This document shows, one piece after another, positions 8,742 through 18,046 of a DNA stretch of 64,000 nucleotides. Source of the stretch: Parafrankia sp. EUN1f (GTDB lineage Bacteria > Actinomycetota > Actinomycetes > Frankiales > Frankiaceae). Each line of letters opens with the position of its first letter. Positions within the stretch are counted from its first letter, which is position 1. Position numbers and translations under genes: made by a program. The notes beneath the pieces are model-generated. The model searched no databases. It had not been told where the DNA came from and was given only the letters and a program-made list of their open reading frames with translations. The stretch spans positions 1 through 64,000 of the forward strand of contig NZ_ADGX01000008.1 in the NCBI RefSeq assembly GCF_000177675.1, written 5' to 3'.

Positions 8742-10511
8742 TCACCCGACGTCGTAGCGTCCTGGCGCGCTCGCCGGGACAGCCGGGCTGGCCGGTGCGA
8801 CCGGGGCGATCCGCCGATATGGTGCGCCCAGCTCCGGGCGCGGGTCGGGTTCGCCCCGGTTCGGCCAGCAGGCCATGGCCCGCTCGGCCATGGCCGTGAT
8901 GGTCAGGGACGGGTTGACCCCCAGGTTCGCCGGCACCGCGGCACCGTCCACCACGTGCAGGCCCGGATAACCGAACACTCGGTGGTACGGATCGACCACG
9001 CCACGCGAGGGATCGGTGGAAAGTACCGCACCGCCGAGAATGTGCGCGGTGATGGGAATGTCCGCGAGCTCGGTGATCGCGGTGCCGGGCTGGCCGCCCA
9101 TCCGCTCGGCGACCAGCCGGGTGGCGCGGTTGCCCTCCGGAATCCAGGTCGGGCTCGGCTCGCCGTGCCCCGGCCGGCTGGTCAGCCATGAGATCCCGAA
9201 CGGACCACGGCGCCGGCGGACCGTCAACGAGTTGTCCCGGGACTGCATGACAAGAGCGATCATGGTTCGCTCCGACCAGCGCCAGGGCAGCGTGAGCAGG
9301 AGCCGCTGGGGGCGGCGGGCCACGGTCAGCAGGAACTTCACCCAGCGGGGCATCCGCCCACCGCCGTCGGTCATGGCGGTGGACAGCAGCGCCATGAGGT
9401 TGCTGCCCCGGCCGTAGCGCACCGGCTCCACATGGGTGTGATCGTTGGGATAGAAGGACGAGGTGATCGCGACACCGCGGGCGATCCGGCTGTCCGGCCG
9501 CAGCTTGCTCGCACCCAGGATGGCCTCGGAGTTCGTCCTGGTCAGATAACCCAACCGCGCGGAGAGCGCAGGCAGTTGCCCCTCGTCCCGCATGGCCAGC
9601 AGCAGGCGTTGGGTGCCCAGGGCGCCGGCGGCGAACACCACCTGCCGGGCTCTGAAGCGGCGGACGCCGTCCCGGCGGCGACGACCGCCGCCGCCGGTGG
9701 GCACCGCCTCGATCTCGTAGCCACCTTGGCCGTCGGGACGAACGGCGCGCACGGTGGTGTCGGGCACGATCCGAGCGCCGAGACGCTCTGCCAGGTACAG
9801 GTAGTTGTAGTCCAGGGTGTTCTTGGCGCCGCGGCGGCACCCGGTCATGCACTCGCCGCACTCGACGCAGCCTGTGCGGCTGGGCCCGGCGCCGCCGAAG
9901 TAGGGATCGCGGACTGTCACTCCCGGCTCACGCCGGCCATCTCGCCCGAAGAAGACACCGACGTCAGTCAGACGGAAGGTGTCCGCGACGCCCAGATCAC
10001 CCGCGACCGCCCGGAACACCTCGTCCGCCAGGGTCGTCGACGGGTTCCGGGTGGAACCGAGCATCCGCTCGGCCTGGTCGTAGTACGGCGCGAGCTCTGA
10101 CCGCCAGTCAGTGACGTCGGCCCACTGTGGATCGCGGTAGAAGGCCTCCAGCGGGCGGTAGAGCGTGTTCGCGTAGACGACGGAACCGCCGCCGACAGCG
10201 GCCCCGGACAGCACCAGCACCTTGCCGAGCAGGGTGATCCGCTGGATGCCGCGGCATCCGAGCCGGGGCATCCACAGGTAGCTACGGAGGTCCCAGCTCG
10301 TCTTCGGCAGGGTCGTGGGGCTGAACCGCTGACCGGCCTCGACCACGGTGACCTGGTAGCCCTTTTCCGCGAGCCGAAGCGCGGCGACGCTGCCCCCGAA
10401 GCCGCTTCCGATCACCAGGACATCACAGTCAGCGGAACCCGCGACGCCGCCCGGCCCCTCGACGGCCGCCCCTACACGTTCGGTCCCGTCACCGCCCATG
10501 TGCCCCATCAT
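8742..10511 (-). CDS. GMC-family flavin oxidoreductase, cholesterol-oxidase-like
   Basis: The 589-residue protein has an N-terminal FAD-binding fold (VIGSGFGGSVAALRLAEKG, about 33-51, then VVEAGQRF) and a C-terminal FAD/substrate lobe ending LHVVDGAAVPANLGVNPSLT. A Cys-rich motif CVECGECMTGC near residue 220 is typical of the mycobacterial ChoD-like branch. Family members oxidise sterols or other alcohols using FAD. The substrate here is inferred only; the presence of other lipid-oxidation genes in the window is compatible with a sterol or hydroxy-lipid. Two adjacent ATGs (10509 and 10506 on this strand) compete as start. Confidence 0.8.
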   Translation of the reverse strand: MMGHMGGDGTERVGAAVEGPGGVAGSADCDVLVIGSGFGGSVAALRLAEKGYQVTVVEAGQRFSPTTLPKTSWDLRSYLWMPRLGCRGIQRITLLGKVLVLSGAAVGGGSVVYANTLYRPLEAFYRDPQWADVTDWRSELAPYYDQAERMLGSTRNPSTTLADEVFRAVAGDLGVADTFRLTDVGVFFGRDGRREPGVTVRDPYFGGAGPSRTGCVECGECMTGCRRGAKNTLDYNYLYLAERLGARIVPDTTVRAVRPDGQGGYEIEAVPTGGGGRRRRDGVRRFRARQVVFAAGALGTQRLLLAMRDEGQLPALSARLGYLTRTNSEAILGASKLRPDSRIARGVAITSSFYPNDHTHVEPVRYGRGSNLMALLSTAMTDGGGRMPRWVKFLLTVARRPQRLLLTLPWRWSERTMIALVMQSRDNSLTVRRRRGPFGISWLTSRPGHGEPSPTWIPEGNRATRLVAERMGGQPGTAITELADIPITAHILGGAVLSTDPSRGVVDPYHRVFGYPGLHVVDGAAVPANLGVNPSLTITAMAERAMACWPNRGEPDPRPELGAPYRRIAPVAPASPAVPASAPGRYDVG

Positions 10512-10629
10512 GCCGCCGGAGTGCTGAACGTCGCTGGGAACCCGCCGAGGATGCCCGCAGCGCCTTCAGCGCCGCGGCGCCCGCAGCTGCGCGACGCCCT
10601 GGGGACCGCCGGCCTCGACAGCCATCCGC

Positions 10630-12852
10630 TCAGGGTTCCTGAGCGGGGTCCTCCAGCGGCTCCATCGCCGGCTCAAGATCGAGCGCCGGTTGTTCCTGCC
10701 GCTCTTCTACCTCCCACTTCTCCTGCGTCTGCTGTTGCTCCTGCTTCTCACGCTGCTCCTGTGCCTGCTGTTTTTCCAGCGCTTCCTGCGCACCGGCCTC
10801 CGCCGCGGCCACGATCGCCGCCAGATCTGGCGGCGGCGGCAACGCCTGCGGCGTCGGTAACGGAAGCGGATCCGCGGGGGCGCTGGAATTCGCCGACGTC
10901 GACGCGGGTGGGGCGCCCGAGCCCCGCGCACCCGTCCGGCGCGTGCCCGACTGGCCACCTTGGGCCGAGGGCCGCCGAGGCGGTGCGGCGGAGACGGGAG
11001 AGCCTCCGGCCGGGCCGCCGGCGGACGCCGCCGCCGGCCTGGTGGTCGCCGAGGTCGTGACCGCTCGCACCGGACCAGACGGTGAGTCCGTACCACTTCC
11101 GCTTCCGCCCGCCGCGGACGCACCTGCGGAACGTGACGCGGGCCGAGAGGCCGACTTCGGCTTCGATGGCCGGTCCGGCATGGCCCGCCAGCCGAGGCAC
11201 GACTTGCAACTGCATTCGGTCACGCCCAGCGGCAGGCGGTCCATGCGCCACCGAATGTTGTCCACAACCCCGCCGTCGTTCACCCAGACACCGTTGGCGA
11301 CGAAGTTCACCAGATGGGTGGCCAGCTCGACCGGCGCCCAGTTGCTCTCGCACAGCACGTCGAAGACTTTTTTGTGCAGTTCGGCGAAGTCCTCGGCCGG
11401 GCAGCGCAGCATGTTCGCGAGGATGTCGATCACCTGGCGGGTGGCCGTACGGATCTCCTCCATGGCGGGATCCGGTTCGGGCTCCGGCTCACGCTCGGCC
11501 TCGGCCTCCGCCTCGCGATCGGTCTCCGCCTCGCGATCGGTCTCCGCCTCGCGATCGGTCTCCGCCTCGCGATCGGTCTCCGCCTCGCGATCGGTCTCCG
11601 GCTCGGGGTCCGGCTCCGGCTCGGGGTCCGACCCGGGCGGCTGCCCGCCCGACTCGATCGACGACCCGAGTGCTACCGGGCCGGATACCAGCACGGCACT
11701 GCCACCGTCTTCGGCTCGCTGGGTCTCCGCCGCTCGCGGCGCGTCGGCCAACAGCGACGTCGGACCGGCGAGCGGCGGACCAGCATTGGTTTGTGGCTCG
11801 GTGTCTGCTCCCGCGCCGAACGTCACCGCGCCGACCGACGAACCGCCGGCCGTGACCGCCGGCGTCGGGTCCCCCACGACTGGCGAACCGCCGGTCGACG
11901 CCGCATACCCGGCCAGGCCGGCCGAGCCGGAGACCGCGTGCAGGTGCCCGGCCGCAGCAGGCCCGGGCTGGCTCCCCGGCGCCGGGACCACAGCGGCGCC
12001 CGCCGAGCCGAAGGGCACGTAGGCGGTCTCGCCGACAGCGGCGGCGCGCTCGTCGTAGTTGGTATCGGGCCCCGCCGCCGAACCGGTCGGAGCGGCAGCA
12101 CCACGCCCCACGGTGGCGGACGACTGCATGGCCGCCGCACGCGGGTCCGTCACAGCCGCCGGCTCGAGGTTTCGCGGCTTGCGACGGACCCGGACGACCC
12201 CACGGCCAGCCGAACTGTACGTCGCACGCTTGCGACGCCGTAGCAGCGCCGGCCGCTCGGCCGGCGTGCCCGTGGGGAAGTCATCCTCCAGGGGCGGCGC
12301 AGCCTGGATCGAAGGCCGAGGCGACGCCGCAGCCTGACCCGACGGCGTGGTCGACTCCGCTCGGCCGGGATCCGCGACGCCCTCGGCCGGACCGGGCTCG
12401 CCAGCCGCGCCGAGGCCAGCACCCGAACCGGATCCGACAGCCGGACCGGCGAGGGCGATCTCCCCTGCCTGCGCGACCATGCTCGGCACGCTCAGCAGGT
12501 ACCGTGCCGGCCGGCCCGCCGCAGGACGGATGATCGTCACCAGCCAGCCCTTGGCACGCAGGGCCGACAGCTGGCGCTGGGAGTGGGTGCGGCTGAAGTT
12601 GGTCATCCCGCAGAGGTCCGGAAGGCCCGGCGAGGCGATGTAGGACCCGCTGGGCGCGGGTGGACCCGCCGGGGTGGCAAGGTTGGCGACCAAGGTGGCG
12701 ACGAGCCGCATCGCCGGTGTCACGCCCGAGTTGGCGTTGAGGACGGCCTTTCGCCAGGCCTCCACGTCCGCGACGGGTACTCCTCGGTCAGGAGTGCAGA
12801 CCATCACCAGCGCGCCGGGAATGAGCAACTGGGTCGTGGCGTCGGAATCCAC
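10630..12852 (-). CDS. Large disordered protein with N-terminal winged-helix domain
   Basis: The 740-residue protein has an ordered N-terminal region (about 1-130) containing a winged-helix-like segment, with NFSRTHSQRQLSALRAKGWL as recognition helix, and a second ordered block (about 455-560) with two Cys pairs (CSCKSC). The rest is Ala/Pro/Gly/Glu-rich and probably disordered, with an acidic (DREAET)5 repeat before the second block and a Gln/Glu-rich C-terminus. The GTG at 12850-12852 is preceded by GGAGGGAAGGAGG, better than the upstream ATG. It resembles actinobacterial conserved helix-turn-helix proteins of unknown role; DNA binding is an inference. Confidence 0.7.
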   Translation of the reverse strand: MDSDATTQLLIPGALVMVCTPDRGVPVADVEAWRKAVLNANSGVTPAMRLVATLVANLATPAGPPAPSGSYIASPGLPDLCGMTNFSRTHSQRQLSALRAKGWLVTIIRPAAGRPARYLLSVPSMVAQAGEIALAGPAVGSGSGAGLGAAGEPGPAEGVADPGRAESTTPSGQAAASPRPSIQAAPPLEDDFPTGTPAERPALLRRRKRATYSSAGRGVVRVRRKPRNLEPAAVTDPRAAAMQSSATVGRGAAAPTGSAAGPDTNYDERAAAVGETAYVPFGSAGAAVVPAPGSQPGPAAAGHLHAVSGSAGLAGYAASTGGSPVVGDPTPAVTAGGSSVGAVTFGAGADTEPQTNAGPPLAGPTSLLADAPRAAETQRAEDGGSAVLVSGPVALGSSIESGGQPPGSDPEPEPDPEPETDREAETDREAETDREAETDREAETDREAEAEAEREPEPEPDPAMEEIRTATRQVIDILANMLRCPAEDFAELHKKVFDVLCESNWAPVELATHLVNFVANGVWVNDGGVVDNIRWRMDRLPLGVTECSCKSCLGWRAMPDRPSKPKSASRPASRSAGASAAGGSGSGTDSPSGPVRAVTTSATTRPAAASAGGPAGGSPVSAAPPRRPSAQGGQSGTRRTGARGSGAPPASTSANSSAPADPLPLPTPQALPPPPDLAAIVAAAEAGAQEALEKQQAQEQREKQEQQQTQEKWEVEERQEQPALDLEPAMEPLEDPAQEP
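11515..11598. repeat. 18-bp in-frame tandem repeat encoding (DREAET)n
   Basis: GCGATCGGTCTC starts five times at 11515, 11533, 11551, 11569 and 11587, exactly 18 bp apart. On the minus strand it codes for five hexapeptides in an acidic disordered segment. The near-perfect identity of the units suggests recent expansion and likely length variation between strains. Confidence 0.9.
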
Positions 12853-13824
12853 GTTTCCTCCTTCCCTCCTTCCTGGTGGCCTGTGGTCGCCTGGTGCGCG
12901 GGGCACTGACCCCGTCAACTCCCGTGCCCGCAACCGGGTGGTCACGCAGCGACGACTGCCGGTCGGCGCGTTCGATGGTCTTTGCTATCAGTCGCGGAGG
13001 GCCTCCACGGCGGCTAGATCGCGTTGTTCTGAGGTCTCACCGTTGTCCGATCGAATTTTCGAGCAATTGACCGTCGCGTGCGTATGACTCCGGGCACGCA
13101 ACACCATCACCCGAGAGCGGGTCTCGTCGAATGCAGCATTGTCATCCGTAACCAGCCGGGGCTTCTCAGTCAGCCCCGGGGGGAAGAGACAACGATACGC
13201 GGACCCTCGGCCGGACCCGCACGCTACTCCGCCGCACTACGGGACACGCCGGACGCAGTCACCCCGCGCCCACACGGGGAACACAGGCTGTTCATCACCC
13301 TCACGGCCAGCCACGATCCCACCCCGCCCAATAGCCGGGCCGGCAGCCTGAGCAGGCAACTGGAAGTACACAATGAGCACACACCCGCCGGCATCCCAAT
13401 GGACGCGGATGGCCAGGAAAGCTGCGCCCCGGATGACTCCCGCGCAGCACACCGGTGCGGAACGCGCAGTGCGCGCGGACACGGAGAGATCACAAAGCAG
13501 AGCGCGCACGGCCGCACACGCCCGGCGGCGGTACGCCTGATCCGAGGCGGTTTTCTCCGATAATCGCCACTCGAGAGTACACACGTAACACAACGATGAA
13601 GATCTAAATACGCAATCATCGACATACACCCGTGGTGCCACTCACCACAAAAGCGACAACCGATTGACACTCGGCCCGGCGCCTGCGCCCAAGCCGAGGC
13701 GTCACTGGCCACAGCCACCGGCCAGAGCGGCCAGAGCGCAGCATCGCCCGCAGGTTCCAGTCAGGCAGGCCGGGTAGGTCCGCCACAGGGACCGTGCCGG
13801 CATGTCATCGCGGGAGGGAGCTCC
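12853..13824. other. Long non-coding gap upstream of the universal stress gene
   Basis: These 972 bp have no convincing coding region: the open frames here lack ribosome sites and have uneven codon use. The stretch 13560-13660 is richer in A and T than the surroundings and likely contains promoters. An inverted repeat GTGGTG-N5-CACCAC lies at 13632-13648. A terminator-like hairpin lies at 13156-13179. Confidence 0.5.
13156..13179. terminator. Orphan hairpin in the long non-coding gap
   Basis: CCGGGGCT at 13156-13163 pairs perfectly with AGCCCCGG at 13172-13179 around an 8-base loop. It lies about 300 bp downstream of the divergent promoter of the winged-helix gene and 650 bp before the Usp gene, so it does not end any annotated gene. 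It could end a small RNA or attenuate a long leader. Confidence 0.4.
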
Positions 13825-14898
13825 ATGACCGACGACATCCGAAGCAGCCGTGGCGTCGGCGGCGTCGCCTCCACCCGTGGCAGCAGCGCTTCCAGCGGTA
13901 CCGCCAAGACCGACATCGTCGTCGGGATCGACGGTTCACCGGGATCCGAGTCCGCGCTGCGGTGGGCGATCGACGAGGCCGTCCGGCGGGGCGCGCGGAT
14001 CCGCGCGGTTCTCGGGTCATGCGCCGGGGAGCAGCCGCCCACGGTTCGCCGCTCTGCCGAGGCAGTCGCCGGCCCGCATGACGAGGAGGCGCTGGCCTGG
14101 GCCGCCAGCCAGATCCTGCATGAGGAACTCGACGCCGTGCCGATTCCGACGGGACTCGACATCGTCGAGGAGGTCGTCGACGCTTCGGGCACCGAGGCGC
14201 TGCTCACCTCCGGCCGGGACGCCGCGATGATCGTCGTCGGTACACGAGGCCGTGGGCTGCTTCATCGTCTCCGGATCGGTTCGGTGAGTGCCTCCGTCGC
14301 CGTGCACTCACCGGTGCCTGTCGTCGTCGCCCGCACACGCCGGCCGTCGGATGACGCCGAAGCGGGGCGCGCTGACTCCTCCGACAGCGGGCCCGCCGGA
14401 CCCGCCGGCCCAGCGCCCGCCGGCCCAGCGCCCGAGACCGAGGCGGACACCGTGCACCCGGTGGTCGTCGGGGTCGACGGCTCGCCGAACTCACTCGCGG
14501 CGCTGCGTTGGGCGGCGAGCGAGGCAGCGCTGCGCGGCGCACCGCTGCATGTCGTGCACGCCTGGCTCGCGGCGATCCCGCTTCCGTTCGCCGAGAGCTC
14601 GGCCGAGATCCTGCCGGCGCTCGAGGATCAGGCTCGGCATGTACTGGACGAATCGATCGAGGCAGCCCTCGGCACCAGCGAGACCACGGACACGCGGAAG
14701 GTACGGGAGATCGACGTTCACAAGCTGCTGGTGGCGGCCTCCGCGACTCGAGCCCTGCTCGATGCGAGCCGGGACGCCGATCTGCTGGTCGTCGGGGCAC
14801 GTGGCAAGGGCGGGTTCGCCGAGCTTCTCCTGGGCTCGGTCAGCCATCAGACGATGCTGCACTCGGCCGCGCCGGTCGCCATCATCCGGGACGTCTGA
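13825..14898 (+). CDS. Universal stress protein with two tandem Usp domains
   Basis: The 357-residue protein contains two Usp folds (about 30-170 and 210-355) joined by a Gly/Pro/Ala-rich linker. Each begins with VVGIDGSPGS or VVGVDGSPNS and ends with a G-x-x-G-x(8-9)-G(S/T) ATP-binding block, here RGRGLLHRLRIGS and RGKGGFAELLLGS. ATP-binding tandem Usps act as cytoplasmic stress and dormancy sensors in Actinobacteria. The ATG at 13825 follows GGGAGGGAG. It ends 13 bp from the convergent calpain-like gene. Confidence 0.9.
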   Translation: MTDDIRSSRGVGGVASTRGSSASSGTAKTDIVVGIDGSPGSESALRWAIDEAVRRGARIRAVLGSCAGEQPPTVRRSAEAVAGPHDEEALAWAASQILHEELDAVPIPTGLDIVEEVVDASGTEALLTSGRDAAMIVVGTRGRGLLHRLRIGSVSASVAVHSPVPVVVARTRRPSDDAEAGRADSSDSGPAGPAGPAPAGPAPETEADTVHPVVVGVDGSPNSLAALRWAASEAALRGAPLHVVHAWLAAIPLPFAESSAEILPALEDQARHVLDESIEAALGTSETTDTRKVREIDVHKLLVAASATRALLDASRDADLLVVGARGKGGFAELLLGSVSHQTMLHSAAPVAIIRDV

Positions 14899-14911
14899 CC
14901 TAGCCGCCGGT

Positions 14912-16633
14912 CTACCCGCGACCGGTCGCACCGAGCTGGAGTGTTCGAACGTCCGGGCGCAGGCTCGCCCACTGGCGCCAGACCAGCCGGTCGTCGGAGG
15001 CGGTCTGATCCCACGGGCTCCGGACGAGGACCCGCCCCGTGGGAGGGTCCGCGGCGAGGATCGCGTAGGCGTGCCCAGGGACAAGACCCGATGAGCCGGT
15101 CACACGAGCGCGGGTCGACAAGGTCACCACGTCACCTGCCGCAAGCCTGGCGGCTATGCCCTCGACCGAGGTCTGGTCGGGATCGACCCGATCCGGCTCC
15201 ACTCCGGTCAGCTGTCGCATCGCGACCGCCGGATCACCGCCGTCGGTGCCCGCGTAGCTTCCGGCCAGCCGCGCGTAGGCCTTCTCGTACAGGGCGACCC
15301 ACAGCTCCGGATCACCGTCGGCGTTCTCCGCACCCGCGCCGATCTCCCGCTGGGTCTCCGCCTCCTCGGGCAGGCTCCTGGTGATCGTCACCGCGATTGG
15401 GCCCGGGGTGGCGCCCGCCCCGCCCGGAAAGGTGACGGTGACCGTGCCGTTCGGGTTCTCGCGGAGATTGCGGCGCAGGAGCCCTGGATCCGCGCGGACG
15501 ATGCCGATGAGAGCGGCGAGCAGGTAGCAGTCACCCACTCGGCCCTGCCGGACGTCCGACGGGGTCGCGCCCCGGACCCAGACCGGCTCGCCGGTGTGGT
15601 CGTGGAGGACGAGCCCGGCGGCGGCGCCGCGGGCCGGGCTCCCCGCCCGGTGCCAAGGCCCGTAGCCGGCACCCGGGGGCGGGTCGAGCCACGGGAACAG
15701 CTGCACGATCTCGCCGAGCATCGACGACGGCGCGACCCGAAGGATCACGTCGGCGATCGAGACAACTGCCGGTAGGAGGCTCAGCGTGCCGAGGTCGAGC
15801 CGGGCGGGCGCCAGGCCCACCGCGGTGGCCAGCACCTGGAGCGGACGCCCCCGCAACCCGCTGATCACCTGCGACGCGACGCCCGCCTCCAGCCGTGCCA
15901 GCTGCTCGGCGATGGCCCGCAGCTCACGAACACCCAGTTTCAGCGGGTTGGTGCCGATGGCCGTGACCAGCTCGGCGACGGCGGAGCTCGCTTCCTCGGC
16001 ACTCGGCCGGGCCGGCGGCGCATGCGGCCGGACCAGGATGATCCCAGCCCCACCCCAGCCGGCCGACGAGGCCTCCGCAGCAGCGGAGGCGGCGAGGCGG
16101 CGGTCGATCGCCGCAGCCATGACCCCGGCCTCGGCACGTACCAGGTCGAGGCCCTGGCAGGCTCCGGCGGCTCGCCCTAGCGAGCCCATGTCGCCGACGA
16201 GACGGGCCGCCTGGCGCTCGGCGACCCGTAATCGGCGAGCCAGCTCCGCGAGCCGCTCCGGCTCGAAACAGACGGCGCCATCCTCGGCGCCGGCCGCCCC
16301 CGGGCCGCCACCCAGGCCGGCGGCCGCAGCCACACCAGTCGCGGCGACGCCGGCCACGCCGGAGGCCTGCTGCCCCATCCCAGCAGGAACGGGATCCGGG
16401 CGGGAATCCAGTGCGTCCGCCCGCTCCCGGGCCCGGCGGGCACCGATGACCAGTGCCTGCCACCAGGCATCGATACGGGCGTGGCAGCGCCGCTGCCAGG
16501 GCGACCGCCAGGTGCTGTCATTGTCGAGAGCGATCACCGGCACAAGCAGCAGAAGGCTCTCCGCTGCCGCGCGACGCAGGGCAGCGACCAGGCCGCGACG
16601 CGACGCGGCCTCTCCCTCACCGACAGCAACCAC
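14912..16633 (-). CDS. Calpain-like (C2 family) cysteine protease
   Basis: The 573-residue protein has a long Ala-rich helical N-terminal half and a C-terminal protease domain (about 330-573). The active-site Cys is in QGRVGDCYLL (near residue 366) and the His in GHAYAI (near 522). The position of the third calpain residue, normally Asn in an NPW motif, reads SPW here, so activity is uncertain. Bacterial calpain-like proteases are poorly studied; the N-terminal region might form oligomers or bind partners, as no signal peptide is seen. The GTG start lacks a clear ribosome site and could lie further inside. Confidence 0.75.
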   Translation of the reverse strand: MVAVGEGEAASRRGLVAALRRAAAESLLLLVPVIALDNDSTWRSPWQRRCHARIDAWWQALVIGARRARERADALDSRPDPVPAGMGQQASGVAGVAATGVAAAAGLGGGPGAAGAEDGAVCFEPERLAELARRLRVAERQAARLVGDMGSLGRAAGACQGLDLVRAEAGVMAAAIDRRLAASAAAEASSAGWGGAGIILVRPHAPPARPSAEEASSAVAELVTAIGTNPLKLGVRELRAIAEQLARLEAGVASQVISGLRGRPLQVLATAVGLAPARLDLGTLSLLPAVVSIADVILRVAPSSMLGEIVQLFPWLDPPPGAGYGPWHRAGSPARGAAAGLVLHDHTGEPVWVRGATPSDVRQGRVGDCYLLAALIGIVRADPGLLRRNLRENPNGTVTVTFPGGAGATPGPIAVTITRSLPEEAETQREIGAGAENADGDPELWVALYEKAYARLAGSYAGTDGGDPAVAMRQLTGVEPDRVDPDQTSVEGIAARLAAGDVVTLSTRARVTGSSGLVPGHAYAILAADPPTGRVLVRSPWDQTASDDRLVWRQWASLRPDVRTLQLGATGRG

Positions 16634-16748
16634 GTTCGTAACGCTAGATGGTCATCAGCCCACCGTGACGGCGCGTTCAGCGAGAGACAACACCGAGTTC
16701 CGGATCGCCTGCCCCGATCCTGGGCCGGTCCGGAGCCGCCGACGCTGA

Positions 16749-17939
16749 TCAGAGTCCGGCGGCCGCCATCACCTGGAGGCAGCGGGTCTCCAGGTGGCAG
16801 ACCATCTTCCAGTAGTCACGGAACGCCGGGTTCGTGGTCTGTCCGTGGTGGTAGCGGAAGTAGATCTGTTGCGCGATCACCGCCAGCCGGAACAGCCCGA
16901 ACACCTGGTAGAAGGGCCACCGACCGATGTCGACGCCTCGGCGCGCTCCGTAGTACTCGACTATCTCGGCCCGGGTGGGCATGCCGGGGCTGTGGCTGGG
17001 CTGGCGCCGGGTGAGGCGGTAGATCTCGTCGTCGTCCGCCTGTACCCAGTAGGCGAGCGCGCCCCCGAGGTCCATCAGTGGATCGCCGATCGTCGCCATC
17101 TCCCAGTCCAGCACTCCGCTGATCCGCGGTAGGCCGTCCGCGGTCGGCTGGGACACGTCGAAAACCACGTTGTCCAGCCGGAAGTCGTTGTGAATCAGAC
17201 AGGAGGCGACATCCTCCGGCGCGTACTCGGCGAGCCAGCTCATGATCGCCTCGTAGGACGGGACGTTCGGCGTACGCGCATCCCGGTAGCGACGCGTCCA
17301 TCCGCGGATCTGCCGGCCCACGTAGCCGGCGCCACGCCCGAGGTCTGACAGCCCGTGGGCGGCCGGGTCGATGTCGTGCAGCTCGACCAGCAGATCCACA
17401 ACCTTGAAGGCGAGCTGGCGGGTCCGGACGGGATCCAGCGTGAGCGAGCGCGGGAACTCCGATCGGGGGATGACGCCGGGCACCTTCTCCATGACGTAGA
17501 AGTCCGAGCCGATCACGGTCGGGTCATCGCAGAAGGCGACCATGCGGGGCACGTACCGGAACGCTGGCCGCAGCCGGGTCTGCACCCGGAACTCACGTGC
17601 CATGTCGTGCGCACCGGTCGCCTTCCGCCCCCGCGGCGGGCGGCGCAGAACAAAATCCCGATCCTGGTAGCGAAGCAGATAGGTGAGGTTGGAGGCGCCG
17701 CCCGAGAACTGCCGGACCTCGGGACGGCCAGCAGGCGGGACGGTCTGGACCTCCCTCGCGGCCTCATCGTCCGCCCGTGTACCGAGGCCCTCGGCAGCGG
17801 CGGCTGGCGCCGCGGCGCCGGGAGTATCTGGATCAGTCTGTTTCCGAAGGTACTGGCGCAACCAGTCGTCCACTGCGGGTATGTCGAGCGCGTCCTCGTC
17901 CCGCACCGGGCGTGACCCCGCCAGATCATCCACGACCAT
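16749..17939 (-). CDS. APH/ACAD10-11-type phosphotransferase
   Basis: The 396-residue protein has a kinase fold with an N-lobe FSGGASNLTYLLR nucleotide loop (about 80-95), a hinge YVMEKVPG, the catalytic HNDFRLDNV (near 248) and the metal-binding DWEMATIGDP (near 277). It belongs to the aminoglycoside-phosphotransferase-like family that includes the kinase part of mammalian ACAD10/11, which phosphorylates hydroxyacyl-CoAs. The first 70 residues are an extension with an Ala/Pro-rich linker. It is a distant paralogue of the kinase at 33660-34682. The exact substrate is unknown. Confidence 0.78.
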   Translation of the reverse strand: MVVDDLAGSRPVRDEDALDIPAVDDWLRQYLRKQTDPDTPGAAAPAAAAEGLGTRADDEAAREVQTVPPAGRPEVRQFSGGASNLTYLLRYQDRDFVLRRPPRGRKATGAHDMAREFRVQTRLRPAFRYVPRMVAFCDDPTVIGSDFYVMEKVPGVIPRSEFPRSLTLDPVRTRQLAFKVVDLLVELHDIDPAAHGLSDLGRGAGYVGRQIRGWTRRYRDARTPNVPSYEAIMSWLAEYAPEDVASCLIHNDFRLDNVVFDVSQPTADGLPRISGVLDWEMATIGDPLMDLGGALAYWVQADDDEIYRLTRRQPSHSPGMPTRAEIVEYYGARRGVDIGRWPFYQVFGLFRLAVIAQQIYFRYHHGQTTNPAFRDYWKMVCHLETRCLQVMAAAGL

Positions 17940-18046
17940 CGGTAGAGCCTAGTGCTCATGCTGGCGTTCGGGGAGCCCGGACGGTTCCAGGAACAATCCA
18001 GAATCCCTTGTACGACAGACGATTGTCGGGGCCGGCGGGCGAGTGG

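Noticed and set aside
11515-11598. Regular 18-bp repeats suggesting a CRISPR array
   Set aside because: Units are contiguous without spacers and code in frame for a hexapeptide.
13078-13563. 161-codon plus-strand frame in the long gap
   Set aside because: No ribosome site, atypical amino-acid mix and irregular third-base GC.
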